Shown piece by piece: positions 6,595 through 12,845 of a stretch of DNA of 12,845 bases. Source of the DNA: Deltaproteobacteria bacterium UBA6930 (GTDB taxonomy: Bacteria; Myxococcota_A; UBA9160; UBA6930); the NCBI GenBank assembly GCA_002450755.1, contig DKAI01000062.1, positions 8,760 to 21,604 of the forward strand, given 5' to 3'. The position numbers were made by a program, and so were the translations under genes. Position 1 is the stretch's first letter, and every line of letters begins with the position of its first letter. Under the pieces are notes generated by a model. It was not told where the DNA came from. It searched no databases and saw only the letters and a program-made list of their open reading frames with translations.

Positions 6595-9063
6595 ATGACT
6601 AGTGAATTACCACCCAGAGACCCTTCGGAAGAGGCGGGATCGGTACCGGTCAATATAGAAGATGAGGTACGGAGCGCCTTCCTTGACTACTCGATGTCCG
6701 TCATCGTCAGTCGGGCACTACCGGATGTTCGGGATGGTTTAAAGCCTGTACATCGAAGAATTCTATACGCGATGAATGATGAAGGACTACTTCCGTCCCG
6801 ACCATACTCAAAATCGGCAGGGGTTGTCGGAGAAGTTATCAAGCACTACCACCCTCACGGAGATAGCGCGATATACGATGCAATGGTTAGGATGGTTCAA
6901 GAATTTTCTCTGCGTTATCCACTCGTTGATGGGCAAGGTAATTTCGGCTCTATAGATGGGGATCCGGCTGCGGCCTATAGATATACCGAAGCAAGGCTGG
7001 CATCTCTAGCCGAAGACCTTCTTGAAGATATAGACCAGGAGACGGTTGATTTCGTGGCTAACTTTGACGGGCACACGGAGGAGCCCTCCGTTCTCCCAAC
7101 GAGATTCCCGAATTTATTAGCTAATGGTTCATCGGGGATTGCAGTCGGGATGGCAACAAACATACCCCCCCATAACATATGTGAGTTGATTGATGCGATT
7201 CGGCTGGAGGCAAGCAACCCGGATTGCAATCTCACCGAGCTTTTGCAGGTCCTACCGGGGCCCGATTTTCCAACAGCAGCAATGATATGTGGTACCGAAG
7301 GGATCCATTCCGCTTATTCCACCGGCCGTGGCCAATTAACAGTAAGGGCCCGAGCTGAAATCGAAGAGGGCGTTAAGAGAAACTCGATTATTATTTCAGA
7401 AATACCTTATATGGTAAACAAGGCAACTTTGGTGGAGCGGATCGCAGATCTTGTTCGCGAAGGCAAGATTGATGGAGTCACCGATCTTCGTGATGAGTCA
7501 AACCGAAAAGGGATTAGAGTTGTTATTGAACTTCGCCGGGATGCCCCTTCAGAAGTGATACTAAATCAACTTTATAAGCAGACTCCCTTGCAAACGACCT
7601 TCGGCGTAAACATGCTCGCGCTTGTAAACGGTCGCCCGGAACTTCTTTCACTAAAACAATATCTCCGTCACTTTTTGAATTTTCGAAGAGAGGTCGTGGC
7701 TCGTCGAACCGCGTACGAGTTGCGTCAGGCTGAATCTCGAGCACATATACTCGAGGGGTTCGCGATTGCTCTCGATAATCTTGACCGCGTAATCTCGATA
7801 ATCCGATCTGCAGATGACACGCCAGCAGCGCGTCAGGCACTTATACACGAGTTCAATCTATCCGAGCGACAGTCGCAGGCGATTCTCGATATGCGACTTC
7901 GGGCATTGACTGGTCTGGAAAGACAGCGAGTTCTGAAAGAACTAGAGGAACTAAGAAATAAGATCATTAATCTTCGGGAAATTTTGGAAAGTGACGAGCT
8001 GATTCTCAAGATTGTTTTAGAAGAATTGTCGGAGATCAGAGAAAAGTACGGTGATAACAGAAGGACTGAAATCACTGATGCAGTTGAAGGTCTTTCGACA
8101 GAAGATTTAATAGTCGAAGAAGATATGGTTATAACCGTTTCGCATGGAGGATACATTAAGCGTAACGCTACAAGTCAATATCGTTCGCAAAAACGAGGAG
8201 GGAAAGGTCTCAAAGGAATGGAGACGAAAAACCAAGACTTTGTCGAACACCTTTTCGTAGCCTCTACCCATTCGACAGTATTGTTCTTCACGAATAGAGG
8301 GAGAGTTCATTGGAAGAAAGTATGGGAACTCCCTCAACTTAGCAGAAGTGCACGCGGAAAAGCGTTAGTAAATGTTCTCGATTTACAGGAAGGAGAGCGA
8401 GTTCAGGCTACTCTCCCAGTTCGAAGCTTTGAAGAAGGTGAGGAGCACTACGTAATTTTGTGCACACGCCGAGGGCTAATTAAAAAGACGGATTTGATAG
8501 CGTATTCTAATCCTCGACGTGGCGGTATTATTGGGATTAATCTTGGCGAAGGCGACGAGCTGATTTCGGCCCGAAGAACTTCAGGCGAACAAGAAATTAT
8601 TCTCGCTTCAAAAGGTGGTAAGTCCATCCGATTTACCGAGGATCAGGTCAGGCCAATGGGCCGAACAGCTATTGGAGTCCGTGGGATGAAACTTTCGGAG
8701 GGAGACGAAGTCGTCGGCATGGAGATTTTATCCCCGGGCGCGACAGTCTTAACCGTCACGGAAAGAGGCTATGGAAAACGAACGCCCCTCGAAGAGTACC
8801 GCCTCCAGACTCGTGGAGGGCAGGGAATTATTACAATTCGGACGAGCGAACGAAATGGTTTAGTCGTAGGGGTTGGTCAAGTCCTCGAAGATGACCAAGT
8901 CATGTTGATTACCAACGGAGGCAAGGTTCTCCGATGTGCTGCTACTTCGATTTCTAAAATGGGGCGCGCTACTCAAGGGGTTCGAGTTATGGATCTTGGC
9001 GCTTCGGAGACACTTATGGCCATGGCGAGACTGGCCGAGCGCGATGAAACGACAGAGCAGTAA
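6595..9063 (+). CDS. gyrA: DNA gyrase subunit A
   Basis: GyrA is the DNA-cleaving and wrapping subunit of gyrase. The 822-residue product shows the breakage-reunion domain with PVNIEDEVRSAFLDYSMSVI near the start, the HPHGDSAIYD segment (86-95) and the catalytic tyrosine Tyr130 in RYTEARLA, preceded by Arg129. The C-terminal beta-pinwheel carries the GyrA box QKRGGKG (532-538), which marks a true gyrase rather than topoisomerase IV ParC. At the main quinolone positions it has the sensitive-type residues Ser91 and Asp95 (E. coli Ser83 and Asp87). It is shorter than E. coli GyrA (875), mainly at the C-terminal end. The ATG at 6595 has no strong ribosome binding site (an AAGG lies 16 bases upstream), but the N-terminus fits the family. 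Confidence 0.97.
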   Translation: MTSELPPRDPSEEAGSVPVNIEDEVRSAFLDYSMSVIVSRALPDVRDGLKPVHRRILYAMNDEGLLPSRPYSKSAGVVGEVIKHYHPHGDSAIYDAMVRMVQEFSLRYPLVDGQGNFGSIDGDPAAAYRYTEARLASLAEDLLEDIDQETVDFVANFDGHTEEPSVLPTRFPNLLANGSSGIAVGMATNIPPHNICELIDAIRLEASNPDCNLTELLQVLPGPDFPTAAMICGTEGIHSAYSTGRGQLTVRARAEIEEGVKRNSIIISEIPYMVNKATLVERIADLVREGKIDGVTDLRDESNRKGIRVVIELRRDAPSEVILNQLYKQTPLQTTFGVNMLALVNGRPELLSLKQYLRHFLNFRREVVARRTAYELRQAESRAHILEGFAIALDNLDRVISIIRSADDTPAARQALIHEFNLSERQSQAILDMRLRALTGLERQRVLKELEELRNKIINLREILESDELILKIVLEELSEIREKYGDNRRTEITDAVEGLSTEDLIVEEDMVITVSHGGYIKRNATSQYRSQKRGGKGLKGMETKNQDFVEHLFVASTHSTVLFFTNRGRVHWKKVWELPQLSRSARGKALVNVLDLQEGERVQATLPVRSFEEGEEHYVILCTRRGLIKKTDLIAYSNPRRGGIIGINLGEGDELISARRTSGEQEIILASKGGKSIRFTEDQVRPMGRTAIGVRGMKLSEGDEVVGMEILSPGATVLTVTERGYGKRTPLEEYRLQTRGGQGIITIRTSERNGLVVGVGQVLEDDQVMLITNGGKVLRCAATSISKMGRATQGVRVMDLGASETLMAMARLAERDETTEQ

Positions 9064-9073
9064 TCACACCTTT

Positions 9074-10363
9074 ATGGCGAATCGTGATCGATCGAAAGAG
9101 TTATTTAAAAAGGCGAAACGCGTTCTAGTCGGGGGAGTTAACAGCCCGGTACGGGCGTTTAAGGCGGTTGGTGGGACGCCACCATTTATCGCAAGCGGCA
9201 AAGGATCAAAAATTACGGACGAAGATGGCAATAAGTACATTGACTATGTCGGATCGTGGGGGCCACTCATACTGGGTCATGGTGACAAGAGGGTCAAGAG
9301 TGCTCTTCGAGAAGCAACCCAGCGTGGCACCAGCTTTGGAGCCCCTACCAAGTACGAAGTGCAAATAGCAGATAGTGTTAGCCGAGCACTCCCCAGCGTG
9401 CAAAAGCTTCGCTTTGTGAATTCTGGGACGGAAGCAACGATGAGTGCTTTGCGACTTGCGCGCGGAGTTACGGGCCGGAAAAGAGTTTTGAAATTTGAGG
9501 GTTGTTACCACGGCCACGCCGATTCATTCTTAGTGGGCGCGGGAAGCGGAGTAGCGACCTTGGGAATTCCAGATTCGCCCGGGGTACCTGAAGAGATCGC
9601 GTCTCTCACGATTCAAACGCCCTTCAATGATCTTGAGGCTGCTTCTCGAGCGTTTAAGAAATGGGGCAAAGAGCTTGCCTGCGTCATTGTCGAGCCCATC
9701 GCAGGGAATATGGGATGTGTGCTGCCCGTACCGGGTTTTCTACGGGGACTGCGGGAACTATGCGACCAGTATGGGAGTCTTTTGATTTTCGATGAGGTTA
9801 TGACCGGTTTTCGAGTTGCCTGGGGTGGCGCTCAGAAACTTTTCAGGGTCAAGCCCGATTTGACTTGCTTGGGGAAAGTTATCGGCGGCGGCTTACCGGC
9901 AGCAGCCTATGGTGGCCGGCGGGACCTTATGAATGAGCTAGCTCCTGAAGGACCAGTCTATCAGGCAGGTACATTGTCTGGAAATCCATTGGCTATGGCG
10001 GCGGGACTAGCAACATTGGAGGTTTTAAAAGTAGACGGTGTTTACGATGAGTTAGAAGATTACTGCCGGAGGCTGTGCGGCGGACTAGCAGAGCGCGCAA
10101 ACGCAGCGAGCATTCCATTGGTAACTGCTTTTAAAGGGGGCATGTTCGGCTTTTTCTTTAAGAATGAAATAGTTCGTAATTTTACCGAAGCGAAGGGATC
10201 GGATATGGTCCGATTCGCCAACTTTCATCGGCAGATGTTAGGATCCGGGATTTATTTAGCCCCTTCGGCTTTCGAGGCGGGGTTCGTGTCCCTAGCGCAC
10301 ACGAAGAATGCTTTGGAGGAAACTTTGAAGGCAGCGACTGAGGCCTTTCGCCAGCTTCGTTGA
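9074..10363 (+). CDS. hemL: Glutamate-1-semialdehyde 2,1-aminomutase
   Basis: HemL is a cytoplasmic PLP enzyme that converts glutamate-1-semialdehyde to 5-aminolevulinate, the first dedicated tetrapyrrole precursor in the C5 (tRNA-Glu) pathway. The 429-residue product has family length (E. coli 426). It shows GGVNSPVRAF (20-29), the cofactor-binding NSGTEATM (116-123), FEGCYHGHAD (141-150), FDEVMTGFR (239-247) and the PLP-binding lysine Lys268 in LTCLGKVIGGG. It ends with the family segment YLAPSAFEAGF. The ATG at 9074 lies 10 bases after the gyrA stop and has no clear ribosome binding site; re-initiation after gyrA is plausible. An in-frame ATG at 9044 would add 10 residues and overlap gyrA. 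The open frame extends further upstream only inside gyrA and has no family similarity there. Presence of hemL implies the C5 route rather than ALA synthase. Confidence 0.96.
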   Translation: MANRDRSKELFKKAKRVLVGGVNSPVRAFKAVGGTPPFIASGKGSKITDEDGNKYIDYVGSWGPLILGHGDKRVKSALREATQRGTSFGAPTKYEVQIADSVSRALPSVQKLRFVNSGTEATMSALRLARGVTGRKRVLKFEGCYHGHADSFLVGAGSGVATLGIPDSPGVPEEIASLTIQTPFNDLEAASRAFKKWGKELACVIVEPIAGNMGCVLPVPGFLRGLRELCDQYGSLLIFDEVMTGFRVAWGGAQKLFRVKPDLTCLGKVIGGGLPAAAYGGRRDLMNELAPEGPVYQAGTLSGNPLAMAAGLATLEVLKVDGVYDELEDYCRRLCGGLAERANAASIPLVTAFKGGMFGFFFKNEIVRNFTEAKGSDMVRFANFHRQMLGSGIYLAPSAFEAGFVSLAHTKNALEETLKAATEAFRQLR

Positions 10364-10388
10364 GCACTTCCCGGGGCTCGGCTAATAT
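10360..10388 (+). promoter_or_regulatory. Candidate sigma-70 promoter for the atp genes
   Basis: TTGAGC (10360-10365, 4 of 6 consensus bases) and TAATAT (10383-10388, 4 of 6) are separated by exactly 17 bases. The -35 overlaps the hemL stop codon. Transcription would start at about 10395 and give a leader of roughly 90 bases before the first atp gene. No terminator is evident after hemL, so read-through from upstream is also possible. Confidence 0.4.
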
Positions 10389-10483
10389 GCGCCTCGCGCT
10401 TAGTGTGTAAATCAGTGTTCGCAAGAAATCACCCGGGCGATCAATCTCGAACAGATTTTCAGGCTTCAGGGAATGGTGCAGTT

Positions 10484-10783
10484 ATGAAACAAAGTAATCA
10501 AGGAGGAGCCCTTGCTTATCGAGGAGGCTTAGAGGCGGTTCTCTCGATTCCTGTAGGAGCTGGCCTAGGTTACTGGATCGATTCGTTGGTCGGGAGTGAC
10601 CCCTATGGACTGTTGATGGGGGTATCGGCTGGGTTTGGTGCATTCGTCTTGCAGATGGTTCGGCTTTCCAAAAAGTTAGAGAGCCTCCGTTCAGAGCAAA
10701 ACGGTGATGAGAAACCGATTGCAAGTTCTTGGGATCAAAATACTTGGGATCCTTGGGACGATGAGGAGAAAGACAACTGGTGA
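10484..10783 (+). CDS. AtpZ/AtpI-like F0F1-ATPase-associated membrane protein
   Basis: A 99-residue protein resembling the ATPase gene-1 (AtpZ/AtpI) family that often opens ATP synthase operons. Members are small inner-membrane proteins linked to assembly of the c-ring or to ion uptake; the exact role is unsettled. Two hydrophobic segments are seen (about 14-34 and 41-60), with the family-type GYWIDSLVG (29-37) between them. A charged C-terminus follows, ending in an unusual acidic Trp-rich tail, WDQNTWDPWDDEEKDNW. The ATG at 10484 is supported by AGGGA at 10468-10472, eleven bases upstream, and by alignment of the first hydrophobic segment near the N-terminus. The frame is open 27 codons further upstream, but no family sequence is there. 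Its TGA stop overlaps the next gene's GTG. The 120 bases before it hold no other gene. Confidence 0.82.
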   Translation: MKQSNQGGALAYRGGLEAVLSIPVGAGLGYWIDSLVGSDPYGLLMGVSAGFGAFVLQMVRLSKKLESLRSEQNGDEKPIASSWDQNTWDPWDDEEKDNW

Positions 10784-11250
10784 AGGCCCGAACTGAGCGA
10801 ACGAGACCCTTTGCCATGTGGAAATGGTACTTGGGTTTCGTGTCAATGATCGTCACACTAGGCTGGTTTTTCGGTCCCCCAGGAGTCGCACCAAGCATCC
10901 TGTTCGGGGCGAGTATTGGAGCCGTAAATTTTTTCCTCCTTTATAGGAATTGCCAATCTATTTTCGCAGGGGCAGCGGATGGCGAAAGAAATGGTAAGGT
11001 GGCAGCGGCCCTTGGTTTTAGTCTTCGTTTTTTACTGCTCTTGCTGGTGGTGGCAGTTTCTATATATATAGGGACTCATCCTATTGGCCTTGTAATTGGC
11101 TTGTCACTTATCGTGCCGTCAATTCTAGTCCATACTTGGATAAACCGACCTGCAACGGACGAGGCTTCGGCATTTAATGACGAAGAGGGTTGGGAAACTT
11201 GGAATCCTTCGCTGGCGCGCGAAGAGGTAACGGACGAGGATAAGGTTTGA
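10780..11250 (+). CDS. atpI: ATP synthase subunit I (AtpI family)
   Basis: A 156-residue integral membrane protein with four predicted hydrophobic segments (about 14-31, 37-56, 76-98, 101-119), as in the ATP synthase I family that acts in assembly of the subunit c ring. Sequence conservation in this family is low, so the call rests on topology, size and position just before atpB. The start is a GTG overlapping the preceding stop (GTGA), with GAGGAGA at 10763-10769 upstream. An internal ATG at codon 13 is a less likely start. The C-terminal tail is acidic and contains EEGWETWNP, which resembles the tail of the preceding protein. Its stop overlaps the atpB TTG start. Confidence 0.78.
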   Translation: MKARTERTRPFAMWKWYLGFVSMIVTLGWFFGPPGVAPSILFGASIGAVNFFLLYRNCQSIFAGAADGERNGKVAAALGFSLRFLLLLLVVAVSIYIGTHPIGLVIGLSLIVPSILVHTWINRPATDEASAFNDEEGWETWNPSLAREEVTDEDKV

Positions 11251-11966
11251 GCGTATTTTCGACCCTTGAAGATCTTACGGGCATACCCTGGGTGGTGATC
11301 TCGGGGCTTTTTACTTTTTCGATCATGATCTTTTTTTCTTGGCGAATAAAGGTCGGTATTGCTTCTAGTTCGGGGGGTGTGGTTCCAGACAGTGGCCCTA
11401 GTATTAGAAACTTATTCGAGATAATTGTTGAATTTTTATCTGACCTGGCCGAACAGAATATGGGGCCGGATTGGCGTCGGTGGTTTCCGATCGTGGGAAC
11501 GATTTTTGTCTTTGTGCTGATTTCGAACCTAATAGGCATGATTCCTGGAATCGATGGTGCGACTAGCGACTGTAATACGACCTTCGCGTGGGCAATTATT
11601 TCTTTCCTGGTATCGGAATGGGTAGGGGTTCGGACGCATGGCTGGGGATATGCAAATCACTTTCTTGGCCCTAGTATTTTTAACCTGAAGGTTGGTGACA
11701 AGGTTTATCACGTCAGGGCTCTTGCTCCGATGTTTCTAGTGCTAGAGGTCATTGCTCATTTCGCTCGTGTTCTTTCGCTGGGGATACGCCTGTTGGCGAA
11801 TATGTTTGCGGACCATACGGTAGTGGGTGTCTGGCTCACGTTGGCGCCTGCGGTTGTTCCGGCAGTCTTTCTGGGTCTGGGAGTGCTGATTGCCTTCCTG
11901 CAGGCCTATGTTTTTGCCTTGTTAACGATGATTTACATCGGGTTAGCGCTTGAAGAAGCGCATTAA
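11247..11966 (+). CDS. atpB: ATP synthase F0 subunit a
   Basis: Subunit a forms the ion half-channels next to the c-ring in the membrane sector of ATP synthase. The 239-residue product is highly hydrophobic and carries the essential arginine, Arg181 in SLGIRLLANMFADH (E. coli Arg210), and the conserved Gln219 in FLQAYVFALLTMIY (E. coli Gln252). Another conserved block is LISNLIGMIPG (91-101). The start is TTG, which overlaps the atpI stop as TTGA and has GAGGA at 11236-11240 six bases upstream. The next in-frame ATG (codon 27) would cut off the first membrane segment. The length is typical of bacterial forms. The gene is followed after 49 bases by atpE. Confidence 0.95.
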   Translation: MSVFSTLEDLTGIPWVVISGLFTFSIMIFFSWRIKVGIASSSGGVVPDSGPSIRNLFEIIVEFLSDLAEQNMGPDWRRWFPIVGTIFVFVLISNLIGMIPGIDGATSDCNTTFAWAIISFLVSEWVGVRTHGWGYANHFLGPSIFNLKVGDKVYHVRALAPMFLVLEVIAHFARVLSLGIRLLANMFADHTVVGVWLTLAPAVVPAVFLGLGVLIAFLQAYVFALLTMIYIGLALEEAH

Positions 11967-12015
11967 AGAGTTGCCTCGGGACTAGAACCGGGAAATAAGA
12001 AAGGAAGAACAGATT

Positions 12016-12348
12016 ATGCGCAAGTTAGGACGGCTCGGGCTATGGGCCATTGCAATGTTGCTTTTACCTGTGGCGGCCTCAGCTGAGGCTCATGCTCAGG
12101 CTGCTGGTGACAGTACTTGGGGCTATGCGATCGGTGCGGGTATCGCTATCGGTTTCGCAGCATTGGGCTGTGGGATAGGTCAGGGCCTTACCGCCGGGAA
12201 CACTACCGCGGGTATCGCCCGTAATCCGGGTGCTGCTGGTGCCATGTTTACGAACTTTATTCTGGGAATGGTACTGATCGAATCGCTCGCGATTTACGGT
12301 TTAGTCGTGGGACTACTTTTGGTTTTCCGGATTCCAGCGGCTGGCTAA
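12016..12348 (+). CDS. atpE: ATP synthase F0 subunit c, with signal peptide
   Basis: Subunit c makes the rotor ring. The 110-residue product is longer than usual (80-90) because of an N-terminal signal-peptide-like segment: basic MRKLGR, a hydrophobic core to about residue 20, and an ASA site at 21-23 or AHA at 25-27. The mature part is a normal two-helix hairpin with the loop ARNPGAAG (68-75) and the ion-binding glutamate Glu89 in IESLAIYGLVV. Gln56 in GIGQG, Ser90 and Tyr94 are also present, which are ligands or near-ligands in sodium-binding rings, but the position after Ser90 is Leu rather than Thr. AAGGA at 12001-12005 lies ten bases before the ATG. It is the last gene before a strong terminator. 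Confidence 0.96.
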   Translation: MRKLGRLGLWAIAMLLLPVAASAEAHAQAAGDSTWGYAIGAGIAIGFAALGCGIGQGLTAGNTTAGIARNPGAAGAMFTNFILGMVLIESLAIYGLVVGLLLVFRIPAAG

Positions 12349-12364
12349 CGGCTCTGGCAAGCTG

Positions 12365-12383
12365 CCCACGTTTTGCTCGTGGG
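12365..12383 (+). repeat. Small hairpin after atpE
   Basis: CCCACG (12365-12370) pairs with CGTGGG (12378-12383) around a seven-base loop, followed by G and three Ts. It may add to termination or protect the 3' end of the atp transcript; alone it would be a weak terminator. Confidence 0.5.
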
Positions 12384-12391
12384 GTTTCTAT

Positions 12392-12438
12392 AAGGAGAGC
12401 AGTGATATCTAGCAGTTCATTGCTCTCCTTTTAATTTT
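12392..12438 (+). terminator. Strong intrinsic terminator of the atp unit
   Basis: A 14-bp stem pairs 12392-12405 with 12417-12430. The outer ten pairs, AAGGAGAGCA with TGCTCTCCTT, are perfect, and one G-T pair lies inside. The loop is eleven bases. The stem is followed by TTTTAATTTT (12429-12438). It lies 43 bases after the atpE stop and before tmk, so it ends the F0 transcript and separates tmk from it. Confidence 0.88.
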
Positions 12439-12451
12439 AAAGGCCCTATTT

Positions 12452-12845
12452 ATGAGCAGCGATTCTCGTTCCTATCCAGGAATATTAATTGCGTTTGAAG
12501 GTATCGATGGCGGCGGTAAGTCCACACAGGTGGCGCTCTTGGCTCAAAAATGGAGGTCTGAAGGGCGAGAAGTAATCCTGACGAGAGAACCTACCAAAGG
12601 TGTTTATGGTCAGATTCTCCGAGAAGCTGCAGAAAAGAGGACTCGTTTGCCTGCGGACGAAGAATTAGAGCTTTTCATGAAAGATCGGGAAGCCCATGTA
12701 GATTCTGTAATCCTTCCATCACTGGAGAGAGGCCACACTGTCATTACCGACCGTTATTTTCTTTCAACTGCCGCTTATCAAGGAGCACGTGGCCTGGATC
12801 CGGCTGTAATCTTAGACTTGAATGAGAGCAAGTTTCCTATACCCA
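12452..12845 (+). CDS. tmk: Thymidylate kinase (partial, 3' end outside window)
   Basis: Tmk phosphorylates dTMP to dTDP with ATP, a required step to dTTP. 131 codons are visible of an expected 205-220. The P-loop FEGIDGGGKST lies at 15-25, TREPT at 44-48, and the DRY motif with its family context, DRYFLSTAAYQGARGLDP, at 100-117. The segment ELELFMKDREAHV (71-83) resembles a Tmk subgroup common in deltaproteobacteria and related lineages, rather than the E. coli type that reads REPGGT at the TREPT position. The ATG at 12452 has AAAGG (12439-12443) eight bases upstream. It begins 14 bases after the terminator's T-run, so its promoter must overlap the terminator or atpE, unless it relies on read-through. 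Confidence 0.92.
   Translation, partial: MSSDSRSYPGILIAFEGIDGGGKSTQVALLAQKWRSEGREVILTREPTKGVYGQILREAAEKRTRLPADEELELFMKDREAHVDSVILPSLERGHTVITDRYFLSTAAYQGARGLDPAVILDLNESKFPIP

Noticed and set aside
7523..7840. Antisense open frame of 105 codons inside gyrA (and similar ones at 6975-7235, 7833-8156 and 9206-9517)
   Set aside because: They lie wholly within well-supported genes, have no ribosome site or recognisable domain, and have low-complexity Ser/Arg-rich composition typical of reverse-strand reads.
8936..9073. 46-codon N-terminal extension of hemL inside gyrA
   Set aside because: The extension reads the gyrA C-terminus in another frame and has no similarity to HemL; family alignment starts at about 9074.
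10482..10898. 138-codon minus-strand frame across the two atpI-type genes
   Set aside because: It is antisense to two overlapping genes that fit the atp operon in order and topology; the product has no recognisable features.

Overview
The window is a block of housekeeping genes of the kind found near a bacterial chromosome origin. I see no mobile element, CRISPR array, phage gene, rRNA or tRNA. Two transcription units diverge from about 290 bp around 2436-2725. The GyrB has the long insert typical of proteobacteria, subunit c has an apparent cleavable signal peptide, the F0 genes are separated from the F1 genes, and the ATP synthase helper genes resemble deltaproteobacterial ones. Together these suggest a Gram-negative, deltaproteobacteria-like lineage (Desulfobacterota, Myxococcota, Bdellovibrionota or SAR324 type). 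This is an inference from gene content and protein style; no species can be named.

Leftward unit (minus strand, 2435 down to 1): rpmH, rnpA, yidD, yidC, then the first three codons of another gene, probably jag/khpB. This is the classic ribosomal protein L34, RNase P protein, membrane insertase cluster. The genes are packed with overlaps (GTGA between rnpA and yidD; a one-base TAG/GTG overlap between yidD and yidC), so translational coupling is likely.

Rightward unit 1 (2726-10363): dnaN, a 257-bp structured gap, gyrB, gyrA and hemL. These encode the replication sliding clamp, both gyrase subunits and the glutamate-semialdehyde aminotransferase of tetrapyrrole synthesis. The usual origin order is rpmH / dnaA-dnaN-recF-gyrB-gyrA. 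Here dnaA and recF are both absent from their expected places, and I find no DnaA box in either gap.

Rightward unit 2 (10484-12348): an AtpZ/AtpI-like small membrane protein, a second AtpI-type protein, atpB (subunit a) and atpE (subunit c), ending at a strong terminator at 12392-12438. This is only the membrane rotor/stator part of ATP synthase; subunits b, delta, alpha, gamma, beta and epsilon must lie elsewhere. After the terminator, tmk (thymidylate kinase) begins and runs off the window.

I did not find a previously undescribed system. The points most worth a second look are the missing dnaA/recF, the structured leader before gyrB with a possible 19-codon ORF, the partial sodium-type ligand set in subunit c, a Met-Glu-stop mini-ORF overlapping the dnaN start, and a shared acidic Trp-Pro tail motif in the two ATP synthase helper proteins.
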